From contig OY755189.1 in NCBI GenBank assembly GCA_963576735.1, positions 1,984,001 through 2,048,000 of the forward strand: DNA of 64,000 nucleotides. Direction: 5' to 3'. A program made the translations under genes and the position numbers. Each line of letters begins with the position of its first letter. The stretch's first letter is position 1. Of the stretch, positions 37,114-47,672 are shown one piece after another. This DNA is from Bedellia somnulentella. Lineage: Eukaryota; Arthropoda; Insecta; Lepidoptera; Bedelliidae. The notes beneath the pieces are model-generated. The model worked only from the letters and a program-made list of their open reading frames with translations, was not told where the DNA came from and made no database searches.

Positions 37114-40044
37114 TTAACTTATTATATTAAGCAATTCCTCTGATTCCGTGTATGTAAGATTTAAAAGCCACGATTGAAGTTTTTTCTTGCATTCAAAGTT
37201 GTTTAAGTTATATAATACTAGTAATCTATTAATTTTATTATATAAGTATGGACCTAAAAATATAAAGAATCTATTTGTAATGGAAAATTTTGCACTATAA
37301 GTATTCAAACATACTATATCCTTTCGCCTCCTGTTTAGTGTATCAGGGTTGAAGTGTAAGCTAGCATGCTGCTTTAGAACAGTGAATAGAATAAAGAGCT
37401 GGCGCACAGTTAGCACTTTGCATTGTTTATATAGTTCGGTAGTAGGGAAATAGAAAGGGCGCGCTGTGGCTACTTTAAGTAGCGCTCTTTGAGCTCGTTC
37501 CAGTTTTAACATAGTGGAAATGCCAGCACCTCCCCAAGATTTTATGCAGTAAGTCAGTAAGGATTGACCAAGCGCTTGATAGATTTGTTTTATTAAAGCG
37601 TAGTCACATATGTGTCTCAACTTTTTAAATATTACTATAAGTTTTCTAATTCTATTACAGAGTGCATTAATATGGACCTTAAAAGTTAAAGTAACATCGA
37701 GAGTAATTCCAAGATATTTGATGTTAATTGCTTTGGAGATAGTTGAGCATGGGCATGGTGCGCTATCAGTGCAAGTGCGGTGATGTGCATAAAGCGGGGT
37801 GTTAGCGAGTAATGGTGTAGAAGTGTTCCTTGCGAAAATCATATACATAGTTTTATCAGTGTTCAAGGACAGAAAATTATTAAAAAGCCAGTCATTCACA
37901 ATACTAAAGCCAAATTGAGCGAATTTATAAGCTTCGTCTATTGTTTTTGCAGAAAAAAGTAAGGCTGTGTCATCTGCATATGAAACTATGGTGCCGTTAT
38001 TAAGTTGGAGATTACATAGCTCATTAATATAAATCAAAAATAGGCTGGGTCCTAAGATACTACCCTGAGGGACGCCATAGGGGTGGTTTTTTGAAAATGT
38101 GCTATAATTGTCTCCAATTTTTAGGCACTGAAGTCTATTACTAAGATAACTTTCAAATAATTTTAACTGAGTATCCCGAATGCCGATATTTTCTAATTTT
38201 CGCAATAAAATTGGAATTGAAATTGTATCAAAGGCTTTTTTGAGGTCGAGAAAAATCCCTATAACATGCATACCTTTGTCCAAATTTTGCACAATTTCAT
38301 TTGTAAGGCAATGGACTGCGTCATCAGTAGATAACTTTTTACGGAAACCAAATTGACAACTTGAGAGAAAGGATATTTCATCTAAATATTTTATTAACCT
38401 ACTGTTCATTATTTTTTCCAAAATTTTAGAGAAAGTGGGAAGAAGAGAAATCGGTCTGTAATTATTTGGTTGGTTTTTATCCCCCGATTTATAAATCGGA
38501 ATAACCACAGCTTTTTTTAATGACTCGGGGAATATACCTTGAGACAAGCAATTTTGAAATATGAGAGTTAACGGAGGGGCTAGTATATCCTTACAAAATT
38601 TCAAAACTTTACATGAGATGTTATCCCATCCGGGGGCACTATTACTTTTTAAGTTATTTATAATACCCTCTACTTCAGAGACGTCTGTATCGATCATAAC
38701 AAACGATTTAAGCCTTGAAGGGTGTTTAGAATTAGCTTGATAGTATTTTTCAAAATTTGCCTGTTCAGATAAATTCTTACCAATGTTTATGAAAAAGTTA
38801 TTTATAAATTCTGCTGACTGTGTGGGAGTTGACCTTAGCTTGAATAGTTCGTTAGGGATATCATTATGTTTTGTCGTGCAAGTCTTTTGTTTAATGAAAT
38901 TCCAAATTAATTTGTTGTTACTTCCCGCAGATTGAAGTTCTTTTTTCTCGTACTCACATTTTACATTTTTCAAAATTTTATTGCAAAAATTGCGATATCG
39001 TTTGTAAATAAGAGTAATAGTATTGTTAGTAGGCTCAAGCGTATACCTTTTGTGCAACTTATCTCTATGTTTTATGCATCTGATTAAGCCAGGAGTTATC
39101 CAAGGTTTTATTATTTGGTACTTTCTGCTTTGACGAAACGTGCTTGTATTTTTCGCAATTGCATTTTGAACACAGTTAGTCACGTAATTCATGGAAAAGT
39201 TTACGTCAGTATTATTACAAACCGTGCTGAACTCTATTTGAATTAAATCACGTCTTACGTTTTGCATGTTAACACTAGAATAGCTGCGGCGGCATTTGTT
39301 ATGAGTCAGCTTTAAATTCAATGTCAATAGCACGGCGCGATGATCGGTAATAGTCGAGTTAGTAACAAATGTATGTGTCAGGTAATTCGTTTTTATCATA
39401 ACATGATCTAGACAGGATCCGCTGTTGTGAGTGGGAAAGGTATGGGCGGGTGATATTCCATGAAAAGCACATATGTTTAAGTATTCCTGGATAGAAGAAT
39501 CGTTGTTTTCTGTTATAATGTCAATATTCAAGTCTCCAGTTAAAACAATGTTTTTTGTAGAGGCGAAAGCATGTAGTATACTGTTCAAGGATTGTAAAAA
39601 ATTATCAAGTTTGCGAAAAGATGGAGAGCGGTAAAAAGATAATATGACTAAGTCCTTACTTATCAGTCCTAGACAATTACTTTCATTAACACAAATTTCT
39701 TCTATGGTAAAGTTTAACGTATCTCGTACATATATTATAATGCCATCATTTTGGTTATGTAGTTTAGTTGAGCTGTGTAATTTGTACCCTGTGAGGGTGG
39801 GTAAACTATGTGCTCGGTTTTGTAACCAACATTCAGTCAAGATAATAATATCAAAAGGAACATTAAATCGAGTTAATAATATTAGAAAATCATCGAAATT
39901 TTTGTGAATACTACGAATGTTTTGGGTTAAGATTTTAAGAGTACCTTTCTCATTACAAATTAATTGGCTACACAATTCAACATCACACGAGTGAGATTCA
40001 CCAAATTTTATATTGTCTAAGTCATAGATAATTTGATGTGTCAT
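37114..40044 (-). CDS. LINE ORF2: endonuclease and reverse transcriptase
   Basis: 976 codons. The apurinic endonuclease occupies residues about 35-245: TQNIRSIHKNFDD, ILTECWL, GDLNIDI near 170 and STITDHRAVLL near 235. RT occupies about 480-770: SAPGWDNISCKVLKFC, NNYRPISLLPTFSKILEKIM, CQFGFRKKLST, FLDLKKAFDTISIPILL, YGVPQGSILGPSLFLIYIN and SYADDTALLF (near residue 686). The C-terminus follows the LINE pattern without RNase H. It nicks target DNA and copies the element RNA by target-primed reverse transcription. Jockey/CR1-group by motif style; clade not fixed. Confidence 0.88.
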   Translation of the reverse strand: MTHQIIYDLDNIKFGESHSCDVELCSQLICNEKGTLKILTQNIRSIHKNFDDFLILLTRFNVPFDIIILTECWLQNRAHSLPTLTGYKLHSSTKLHNQNDGIIIYVRDTLNFTIEEICVNESNCLGLISKDLVILSFYRSPSFRKLDNFLQSLNSILHAFASTKNIVLTGDLNIDIITENNDSSIQEYLNICAFHGISPAHTFPTHNSGSCLDHVMIKTNYLTHTFVTNSTITDHRAVLLTLNLKLTHNKCRRSYSSVNMQNVRRDLIQIEFSTVCNNTDVNFSMNYVTNCVQNAIAKNTSTFRQSRKYQIIKPWITPGLIRCIKHRDKLHKRYTLEPTNNTITLIYKRYRNFCNKILKNVKCEYEKKELQSAGSNNKLIWNFIKQKTCTTKHNDIPNELFKLRSTPTQSAEFINNFFINIGKNLSEQANFEKYYQANSKHPSRLKSFVMIDTDVSEVEGIINNLKSNSAPGWDNISCKVLKFCKDILAPPLTLIFQNCLSQGIFPESLKKAVVIPIYKSGDKNQPNNYRPISLLPTFSKILEKIMNSRLIKYLDEISFLSSCQFGFRKKLSTDDAVHCLTNEIVQNLDKGMHVIGIFLDLKKAFDTISIPILLRKLENIGIRDTQLKLFESYLSNRLQCLKIGDNYSTFSKNHPYGVPQGSILGPSLFLIYINELCNLQLNNGTIVSYADDTALLFSAKTIDEAYKFAQFGFSIVNDWLFNNFLSLNTDKTMYMIFARNTSTPLLANTPLYAHHRTCTDSAPCPCSTISKAINIKYLGITLDVTLTFKVHINALCNRIRKLIVIFKKLRHICDYALIKQIYQALGQSLLTYCIKSWGGAGISTMLKLERAQRALLKVATARPFYFPTTELYKQCKVLTVRQLFILFTVLKQHASLHFNPDTLNRRRKDIVCLNTYSAKFSITNRFFIFLGPYLYNKINRLLVLYNLNNFECKKKLQSWLLNLTYTESEELLNIIS

Positions 40045-40154
40045 TGATAAATAAACTAAAGAACGTTTAAAAATAAATTTAAAAAAGAAGTAAAAAATGT
40101 GAAAAGAAACTTAATTAATAAGTGCTAATAGATAATAAGAAGATACGGGCGCTC

Positions 40155-41414
40155 TTAGGCGCCTTCATAGTTAATAGAATTTATATACCTCAATTCTGCA
40201 TTCTTCCTTGCTGGGCATTCAGGGTCTCCTGTAGGATGGTTACTCGTTTTTTTAAAACGCTTGCAGGTGGCACAGGTTGGTTCCTGAGATTTTTTAATAC
40301 ACTCTTTGATAGAGTGTCCAGTCTCCCCACAATGGCCACAGACCTGATCAGCCTCACGACAAAACTTAGCTGAGTGTCCATATTGCTGACATTTAAAACA
40401 ACGGGTCACAAGGGTGAAGTCTCTTATTTTACATGATGTCCAGTTAATGAAAATTCGCTTCTGATTCATGAGACATTTGCGAATTCCTGCGGGGACCTCA
40501 ATTATGTAGTGGCAATATTTACCCTGTTTTTTACCCCCTTTATGGCTAAGTTTTATGGAGCTAAGAAATTTGTCGAATGTTGAGTCTGGATACTTATCGG
40601 CCAAATTTTGTTCATACATGCACTGAAACACTTCTTTCTCCGATAAATTTGTTGGCACTCCAACTACAACTATTCTAGGGCGGCGCTGGTTACTTTCTTC
40701 TAAAGTAAGATCGTTTGAGCAGAGTTTATTTGACGATTTGATCTTTTCAATATCCTGCTGGGACTCGGTGCTGATGATTACTCCTCCATTTTTAGTTTTT
40801 CTGAGTCCTCGTACTTGCAATTTCATCTCCTCGGGGCAGATAATTTTTTGTACTAGGGACTTGGTCTCATCACTAGATTTTTGTTTGTCTTTGGGAAATA
40901 TTGTTATGGAGGCTAGATTTTGGGGTCTTACAAAATCGTTTGGTCCCTTTTTAACCATATCGGCAAAAGAAGTGTTCGTCTTAGTTTGGGACTCCAAAGA
41001 ATTGCGTATAGATTGTTTAAGGTCTTGGATTGTTTCAAGGTCACCTTGTTTTTGTTCTAAGACTTCAATTTTCTGATATAAGTTCTGAATTTTAGATTGG
41101 GCGAGAAGAAGATGTTGTTTAGCCGATTGGTAATGAACTGCCATTTGACCAGTACCATTCCCGATTTTCCTACATAAGTTACTAATACAGAGCTTTTGGT
41201 CTGAGTTCAGCTTACCTTCGGTCGATACTTGGCATATTTTTTGTAAGCAGGCCTCAATGGTGTCCATCCAATATTGGATATCAGAAGTTGATACAACGCT
41301 GGAGTCCTGATGTTTTGAAGAAGCCGATGGTGCTTGGTCCATATTGTCTTCAGTGCACTGCGGAGGAGGACTGCGCCGAGTCAGTCCGCTCCGATTAAAT
41401 GGACTTCCTTCCAT
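40155..41414 (-). CDS. LINE ORF1: gag-like nucleic-acid-binding protein
   Basis: 419 codons. Ser-rich N-terminus, a helical probable coiled coil at about residues 95-150 (KIQNLYQKIEVLEQKQGDLE), a central RNA-binding-like part (RPRIVVVGVPTNLSEKEVFQ), and three Cys/His clusters at about 335-395: CFKCQQYGHSAKFC, CGHCGETGHSIKEC and a variant CATCKRFKKTSNHPTGDPEC. It probably coats element RNA. Separate from ORF2, no overlap. Confidence 0.87.
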   Translation of the reverse strand: MEGSPFNRSGLTRRSPPPQCTEDNMDQAPSASSKHQDSSVVSTSDIQYWMDTIEACLQKICQVSTEGKLNSDQKLCISNLCRKIGNGTGQMAVHYQSAKQHLLLAQSKIQNLYQKIEVLEQKQGDLETIQDLKQSIRNSLESQTKTNTSFADMVKKGPNDFVRPQNLASITIFPKDKQKSSDETKSLVQKIICPEEMKLQVRGLRKTKNGGVIISTESQQDIEKIKSSNKLCSNDLTLEESNQRRPRIVVVGVPTNLSEKEVFQCMYEQNLADKYPDSTFDKFLSSIKLSHKGGKKQGKYCHYIIEVPAGIRKCLMNQKRIFINWTSCKIRDFTLVTRCFKCQQYGHSAKFCREADQVCGHCGETGHSIKECIKKSQEPTCATCKRFKKTSNHPTGDPECPARKNAELRYINSINYEGA

Positions 41415-41552
41415 AATAATCTCTTAGTTAAATACACTAATACACTAATACAACATATTAACACTACAATAGTCTATGCGATTAGTATTTAGGTGATGCA
41501 GACATTTAAAAAAGTAATATATAAAATATTAATCTCAATAGTTAACGAGAGC

Positions 41553-41574
41553 TAAAAAAAAAAAAAAAAAAAAA
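41553..41574. repeat. A run abutting the Gypsy 5' LTR
   Basis: 22 A residues, where the first bases of the LTR (TGT) and a target duplication would be expected. Confidence 0.8.
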
Positions 41575-41681
41575 TGTATGTTAGTAGTTGTCAGAGTTAG
41601 ATTTATATTTATATGTTAAGGTAGTTTAGGATTTTAGTCTATAATACATGATTGAAGGAAACACACGTCTTTTATTTGTCA
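41575..41681 (+). repeat. Gypsy 5' LTR
   Basis: TGTATGTTAGTAG to TTTATTTGTCA, TG..CA ends. It may lack the first three bases (TGT) seen in TGTAATGTATG at the 3' LTR. Confidence 0.85.
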
Positions 41682-41741
41682 GTGGCGAACGAGTATAAAT
41701 TAAAACTTTTAACTAGTGAAGTTGTAAAATACAGTGTCACA

Positions 41742-42630
41742 ATGTCGGTGGGACAAATACGTGAGTTTGTGATTGGGTCGAGTAGCTGGAGCAGCTACGT
41801 GGAACGGCTGGAAATGCATTTTCTCGTCAACAAAGTGGAGGATAGTTTGAAATTACCGACGTTAATATCCGTTATGGGTGAAGACGCGTATGAACTGTTG
41901 GTAACATTGGCTAGCCCTATTAAGCCAGCTAGCTTATCATACGAGGATGCAGTGAAGTTGTTGGCCACCCATCTTCAACCACAACCATCGGAGTTGGCAG
42001 AGAGATACAAATTCCGGCAACGACGTCAACTTAGTGACGAATCCATCACCAACTATGTGACATGTTTAAGGAAAATGTCAAAATATTGTGCGTTTAAGGA
42101 GGCGCTAAATGAAAATATGCGGGACCAGCTTGTTTGCGGGTTAAAAAGTGACGCCATTAGGCAAAAATTGTTTGCGGAGAATGAGCTAACGTATAACAGA
42201 GCGGTTGCATTGGCGCTATCTTTAGAGGCTGCAGAACGGGATGCAAATAGTGTAGTGGTGGATTACTCGAACAATCAGTCAAAATATACGGAACAGTTAA
42301 ACGTACTAAATTTAAATGAGTGTTCACGATGTGGTGATACCAAACATAATAGACATGACTGTGTATATAAAAACTATATGTGTTACGCGTGCAATGAAGT
42401 AGGCCATCTTAGAAAAATGTGTTCACGGAAATTCAATCATGCCAGGAGGACTCAAGAATCGGCGGGTAAAATGAGAAGCCAATTAATACATCGCGGGCAG
42501 GTAGCGGTAAAACGGCGCGGTGAGTGCCGGTGGCGGTGGAAACGGCGGCGGCGGCGCAGCGACCAACAATCGTTGGCGGGCCGAGAGACGCGGGGGGCGC
42601 GGAACAGCGCATGCGCAATCGGTAGTGCAC
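41742..42630 (+). pseudogene. Gypsy gag (3' end cut by MITE insertion)
   Basis: Start ATG 41742. The capsid-like part contains YKFRQRRQLSDESITNYVTC, typical of retrotransposon gag. Two CCHC zinc knuckles follow, CSRCGDTKHNRHDC and CYACNEVGHLRKMC, near 42326-42421. The frame then runs through an Arg-rich part into the inserted element, which supplies the last ~70 codons of the open frame. Confidence 0.8.
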
Positions 42631-43174
42631 TAGGCTTGGGTAGATCCAGCTCCGCGAGGGGATTCGAATCACCAGGTTCAGGCTCAGTTCCGGTACTGAA
42701 TCCTCTTAACCGGGCCGGACCGCTTATCGAATCCGGCTCGGTTATGAAATTCGGAACTGAATCAAACAACCAAAAAATACCACGCTTACGGAACGTAACG
42801 ATTGCTGTTGACATACATCACTATAAACACCATTATTTATGAAAAGATTGATAAATCTATTTAACGAAATTGGCAAACAAAGAACAAAAAAGGACAACTC
42901 TCTTTTCGTCTCTGTCTCCCGACTTCAAATTGTATTACATTCTTGTCTCGCTCTCACATTCAGCAAGCAAAGCAAATGTAACGGTAATAATCGAACCGAT
43001 CCTGAACCTGATGCCTGAGCCTGTTGTTCGAAAACAATAAAACCGAGCCGGTGCGGAGCGGCCCGGTTAAGCGAACCTGCACCTGATAAGAAAGAGTGGG
43101 GCCGGTTAGGCCAATCAGGCTCACGCAGGGATTCGAATCATTTGAATCCACCGAGCCGGACTTACACACGGCTA
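42631..43174. mobile_element. hAT-type non-autonomous element inside Gypsy
   Basis: 544 bp flanked by TAGTGCAC at 42623-42630 and 43175-43182, an exact 8-bp duplication. Termini TAGGCTTGGGTAGATCCAGC and (complement) TAGCCGTGTGTAAGTCCGGC are imperfect inverted repeats. The first fits the hAT TAGGNNTGGG pattern. Subterminal motifs such as AACCGGGCC / GGCCCGGTT are also inverted. No transposase. Confidence 0.85.
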
Positions 43175-43182
43175 TAGTGCAC

Positions 43183-44943
43183 AGCAGAGAGCGAACCAAG
43201 TTGAACTTGTTGAATGATCACGATGACGCAATAACTTCGGAATCGGAAGAAGAAGAGCGTTTGTATCAAATGTCGTTAGGGAAATATAAACCGGTTAGTA
43301 TTACTATTAAAGTAAACAATTGTTTGTTGAATATGGAGGTTGACACCGGATCAGCATTATCTTGTGTTAGTAAAAAAGTGTATGATGAATTATTTAATCA
43401 ATTACCAATAAAACCTTGTAAGTTAACTTTAAAATTGTATGATGGGTCGACCATAAAACCTTTAGGCTATTTAGAAGTCATTGTTGATTATAATGGAGTC
43501 AGTAAACAGTTAGATTTGTATGTCATAGACAGAGGCACTACTAGTTTGTTGGGTCGGCAGTGGCTAGCCGAATTAAATATTCCGGTATATGTGCCGAGTG
43601 CCAGATTAGAATTAAATCATATGCCAGAATGTAGTGCAGAACACATAAAGATTATAAACGATGTAATTTCCAGGCATGAATCGCTGTTTGACGGAACACT
43701 GGGTAAATACACGGGAGGTCGAGCCAAGCTAAAGGTGCGCGAGGGCGCGAATCCTATTTTTTTCCGGGCGCGACCGCTGCCTTACGCGTTGCGTGAGCGG
43801 GTGGATGCGGAGCTCGACGCGATGCTGCGCGCGGGCGTTATCGAACCTGTTACCCATTCCGACTGGGCCACTCCGCTCGTAGTGGTAAACAGAGCGGACG
43901 GGGGACTTAGAATATGTGCGGATTACAGGGTAACCCTTAATAAAGTATTATCGATGGATAGGTTTCCGGTCCCAAAGATAGAAGACTTATTTAGCAATAT
44001 GTGTGGTAATCAATGGTATACAAAGATAGATCTCTCACAAGCATACAATCAGTGTGAGTTAGACGAGGATTCAAGGCAATATACGGTGATAAATACGCAT
44101 AAAGGGCTTTTTAAATATAATAGATTAGTGTACGGTTTGTCGTCGAGCCCGGGAATATTTCAAAAGTTGATGGTTGATATGTTTGCAAAGTTGCCAAATG
44201 TACTGGTCTTTTATGACGATATATTGGTAATGAATAAGGACTGGGATAGTCATTTAAAATCTATTAACGATGTTTTGGATATATTAGTTAAAAACGGGCT
44301 TAAAGTTAAAAAAAGTAAATGCGAATTTTTACAGAGGGAGGTTAAATATTTAGGATTTATAATAAACGCAAACGGTATCCGGGTAGACCCGGAGAAAATA
44401 AGGGCAATGGTTGATATGCCCCACCCTAGGAATGTGTCGGAACTTAAATCATTTTTAGGAATGGTTAATTTCTATGGGAAATTCATAAAAAATTTAAGTT
44501 CTACATTATCACCTTTATACAACCTTTTAAAAAAAGGAACTCCTTGGACTTGGGGAGTAAATCAAAATTCAGCTTTCGAGTCAGTCAAAAAGTTTTTATG
44601 CGGTACTAAGACATTAGCACATTTTGATATGAGTCAGGAGACAGTGCTGACTGTGGACGCGAGCTCCCGGGGCCTGGGTGCGGTGTTGGCGCAGCGCGCT
44701 GGCAGTGGCCAGGGCGCAGGTTCGGAGCGCGTGGTAGCATATGCATCGCGATCACTTAATGTACATGAAATACACTATAGCCAAATTCATAAAGAAGCAT
44801 TAGCTATAGTGTTCGCGGTTGAAAAATTTCACCAATACCTATATGGCAGGCGCTTTGTTCTACGTACTGATCATAAGCCTCTTGTCAGTATTTTTGGTTC
44901 AAATATAGGGGTGCCAGCGACGGCAGCGAGTCGGTTACAATGA
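43183..44943 (+). pseudogene. Gypsy pol: protease, RT and RNase H, ending at a premature TGA
   Basis: Aspartic protease active site VDTGSALSC at about 43340. RT blocks: LVVVNRADGGLRICADYR, YTKIDLSQAYNQ, YGLSSSPGIFQKL and VFYDDILVM (about 44210). RNase H: VDASSRGLGAVLAQ, ALAIVFAVEKFHQYLYG, RTDHKPLVSIFG. TGA 44941-44943 sits where relatives have an Arg before WAIKLSAYNF; this looks like CGA to TGA at a CpG. The upstream part of this frame lies in the MITE. Pol is in a different frame from gag. Confidence 0.85.
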
Positions 44944-46710
44944 TGGGCTATTAAATTATCAGCATATAATTTTAATATAGAGTATGTTAAAACGGATAAG
45001 AACACGGCTGATGTCTTATCTCGTTTAATTAAGTCGCAAAAGGATGAGGGAATTCGGGAGGAGAATAATTTACCAGAACAAACATATTTACATTTTGCGA
45101 CCGATGCCTTGTTACTAGACTATTCAAAACTCAAGAAAGATACTCAGAACGATCCCATTTTGAGCCGGGTCTTAAGCTACATATCGGACGGATGGCCGAC
45201 AGATGTAGATATTAAAGAATTAAAACCATATTTCAATAGAAAGAACGAGTTATACGTAGAGTTAGGTTGCATAATGTGGGGTCACCGGGTAGTCATTCCA
45301 TCTTCATGTAGAGCAAAGGTGTTATTAGAGTTACATGACCCACATATGGGAATAGTAAAAACTAAATGTCTAGCGCGGGGTTACGTGTGGTGGCCCGGTG
45401 TAGACGAAGCGGTGGAGGCGGCGTGCCGCGAGTGCGAGGTGTGCGCCGTCGTGGCGGACGTGCCGCGAGTGCGAGGTGTGCGCCGTCGTGGCGGACGTGC
45501 CGCGAGTGCGAGGTGTGCGCCGTCGTGGCGGACGTGCCGCGAGTGCGAGGTGTGCGCCGTCGTGGCGGACGTGCCGCGAGTGCGAGGTGTGCGCCGTCGT
45601 GGCGGACGTGCCGCGAGTGCGAGGTGTGCGCCGTCGTGGCGGACGTGCCGCCGGGACACGCGCCGCAGTCCTGGCCGTGGCCGTCCCCCCCTGGTCGCGT
45701 TTACATCTCGATTTTCTGGGACCTATCTACGGTAAAAGTTTTTTAGTTATGATAGATTCCTGTTCAAAATGGATCGAAGCGGTTGAAATGAAAAGGACAA
45801 CCGCACTAGCAGTGATAGCAGTTTTAAGAGATATCTGGGCTAAGTTTGGTTTACCTAAACAAATTGTTAGTGACAACGGGCCTCCCTTTTCCAGTTCAGA
45901 ACTACGTAATTTTTTAAAACATAACGGCATAGAGCATATTTTTTCGGCTCCTTACCACCCAGCTTCTAACGGGGCTGCAGAAAACGCTGTCAAACAGTGT
46001 AAACGGGCCATTCAGAAGGGGGTGAAACAAAATATGGATATACATACGGCATTATGTAGGTTTTTGTTAGCTTATAGAAATACGGAGCATACCACAACCG
46101 GTGAAAGTCCGGCTAAAATTTTATTAGGTCGCAAGCTGCGTATGCGGTTAGATAACATTAAACCTGAGGTCGAGTTAGGTCGCGGCAGGCTCGCATGGAG
46201 GCGGATGCGGGGGGCGCGCACCGTGCACTGGAGCCGGGGGACGCGGTGTGGTATCGTGACTATAGGGGTTCAGACAAATGGTCGGCAGGTACTATTAGTA
46301 AACAGCTAGGTAGTACGGATTATAGCGTGACAACTACTTTGGGAACGGAAATCCATCGGCACATCGATCAATTAAGAGAAAGGGTTCTTAAGTCAAATTC
46401 TATTCTAAGTGATAAATTAGTCAATCAGTCATCACATTTACCACAAATTCCTTTAAGTTTTCCTATAACCAGCGGTACGGAGAGGGAAAATAGATTAATT
46501 ATCTCGGAAGAGAGTAGAGTAAGGGATTCGTCTGCAACAAACACAGAACCTAACGAAACCGCTATCGTCGAATTGACTCCAAATCCTATGTGTGTGCCCA
46601 GTGTGCCGATTGACTCGGAAACAAATACTAGTCAGGATGTACGTCGTTACCCGTTACGGCAACGTAAAGCACCTGATCGTTATGGTTTTAGCAATACTGC
46701 TCAGGTGTAA
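44944..46710 (+). pseudogene. Gypsy integrase region, frameshifted
   Basis: Frame 1 (to about 45470): linker and the HHCC zinc finger (HDPHMGIVKTKCLARGYVWW, CRECEVCA). Frame 2 (about 45680-46200): core with LDFLGPIYGKSFLVMIDSCS, VSDNGPPF and NGAAENAVKQCKRAIQ (D, D, E). Frame 1 again (46195-46710): C-terminal part with ALEPGDAVWYRDYRGSDKWS, ending RYPLRQRKAPDRYGFSN. The first frame change follows from five extra 37-bp units (+185) and a one-base change in a C run (about 45684-45691). The second lies near 46200. Confidence 0.8.
45423..45644 (+). repeat. 37-bp tandem repeat, six exact units, in the integrase zinc finger
   Basis: GTGCCGCGAG starts at 45423, 45460, 45497, 45534, 45571 and 45608, then a partial unit at 45645. 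Units are identical. The unit spans the CRECEVCAVVAD coding stretch. Confidence 0.95.
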
Positions 46711-46837
46711 ATATTATTTGTCATATAAGTTGTTTTGTTTTAGTTTGTAATTATTCTTTTCTTTTTATTAGATTTTTATTTAGGTTAATAAGTTTCATGT
46801 GAACATGTTGTATTTGTAAATAAGGGCGGAGGTGTAA

Positions 46838-46944
46838 TGTATGTTAGTAGTTGTCAGAGTTAGATTTATATTTATATGTTAAGGTAGTTTAGGATTTTAG
46901 TCTATAATACATGATTGAAGGAAACACACGTCTTTTATTTGTCA
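46838..46944 (+). repeat. Gypsy 3' LTR
   Basis: Same 107 bp as the 5' LTR. The LTR may start at 46833 (TGTAATG), right after the polypurine tract. Confidence 0.85.
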
Positions 46945-46960
46945 CTTACATTTTCAAAAA

Positions 46961-47206
46961 CATACATACATATACTCACGGCTATAAAGCCCTAGAAGGG
47001 GTAGCCAGAGCTAAGGAACTTGAAGTTCCTCAGCCACTTTTGGAAAGTTGAGTGGGGAAAAGATGGCAAAATAAATGTTGTTGGTGATGGGTCTCCAACC
47101 GCATCGCCCAAAAATCCCTTAAAAGCCCCAATACCGTTAGTCGCCTCTTACGATCACCCACCGGCAGAAATAGGGTAGTGTTATTCTTAGCCGACACTAC
47201 ACAGCG
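46961..47206 (-). repeat. SINE-A copy with 11-bp target duplication
   Basis: Flanked by ATTTTCAAAAA at 46950-46960 and 47207-47217. Near full length. Confidence 0.9.
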
Positions 47207-47399
47207 ATTTTCAAAAAATATGTGGCAAATTATTTCTTCCATCCTACCTACCCTTTTAATGCATGAGAATATAGATTTGTATTTTGAAAAATAATATGTT
47301 TTTAGTGACTTAAACCCGAAACAGATGAATTAAAGCAAAGTGGTGAGGTTAGTACTGAATCAAATTCTATTACTATAAAACTAGAGAGCTGTATAGTAT

Positions 47400-47612
47400 C
47401 GACTAAGAATAGCACTACCACATTTCTTTCCTTGGGTGTTCGTAAGAGCTAGTATCGGGACTTTTTCCGTGATTTTTTAGCGATGTGGTCACCGAAACCC
47501 TTTTATTTTACAATCTTTTCCCTACTCAATTTCCAAAAGTGGCTGAAGAATTTCTTATTCTCAAGCTCTGGCAACCCTTTTTAGGGATTTGTAGCCGTGA
47601 ATCAAATTTGTG
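47400..47612 (+). repeat. SINE-A copy, diverged
   Basis: AAGAATAGCACTACCACATT through GGGATTTGTAGCCGTGA. Confidence 0.75.
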
Positions 47613-47672
47613 TATGATAGTTCATAAACCTAAGGATTTAAAGCAAGAAAAAGTTCAAAGTGAAGTAAAAGT

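Larger units (their letters stand above)
36870..41550 (-). mobile_element. Intact-looking two-ORF LINE
   Basis: Leader 41415-41550, ORF1 41414-40155, 110-bp spacer, ORF2 40044-37114, then a 3' UTR ending in an A/T-rich simple repeat (ATTT and T runs at 36838-36870). Both ORFs are open and all expected motifs are present. Of all the elements here it is the best candidate for recent activity. Confidence 0.85.
41575..46944 (+). mobile_element. Gypsy-type LTR retrotransposon, degenerate
   Basis: Order LTR-gag-protease-RT-RNase H-integrase-LTR, no envelope gene. LTRs at 41575-41681 and 46838-46944 are identical over 107 bp by eye, so the insertion is young or was homogenised. TGGCGAACGAG just after the 5' LTR can serve as a tRNA primer site; AAGGGCGGAGG before the 3' LTR is a polypurine tract. 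Breaks: hAT-type MITE at 42631-43174, TGA at 44941, a 37-bp repeat and a C-run indel in integrase, and a shift near 46200. Confidence 0.9.

Noticed and set aside
41652..41741. Gag start at the upstream Met (41652)
   Set aside because: It lies in the LTR; the ATG at 41742 after the primer-site region is the sensible start.
45381..45659. 92-codon minus-strand ORF and overlapping plus-strand Arg-rich ORFs
   Set aside because: Shadows of the 37-bp tandem repeat, which is open in many frames.
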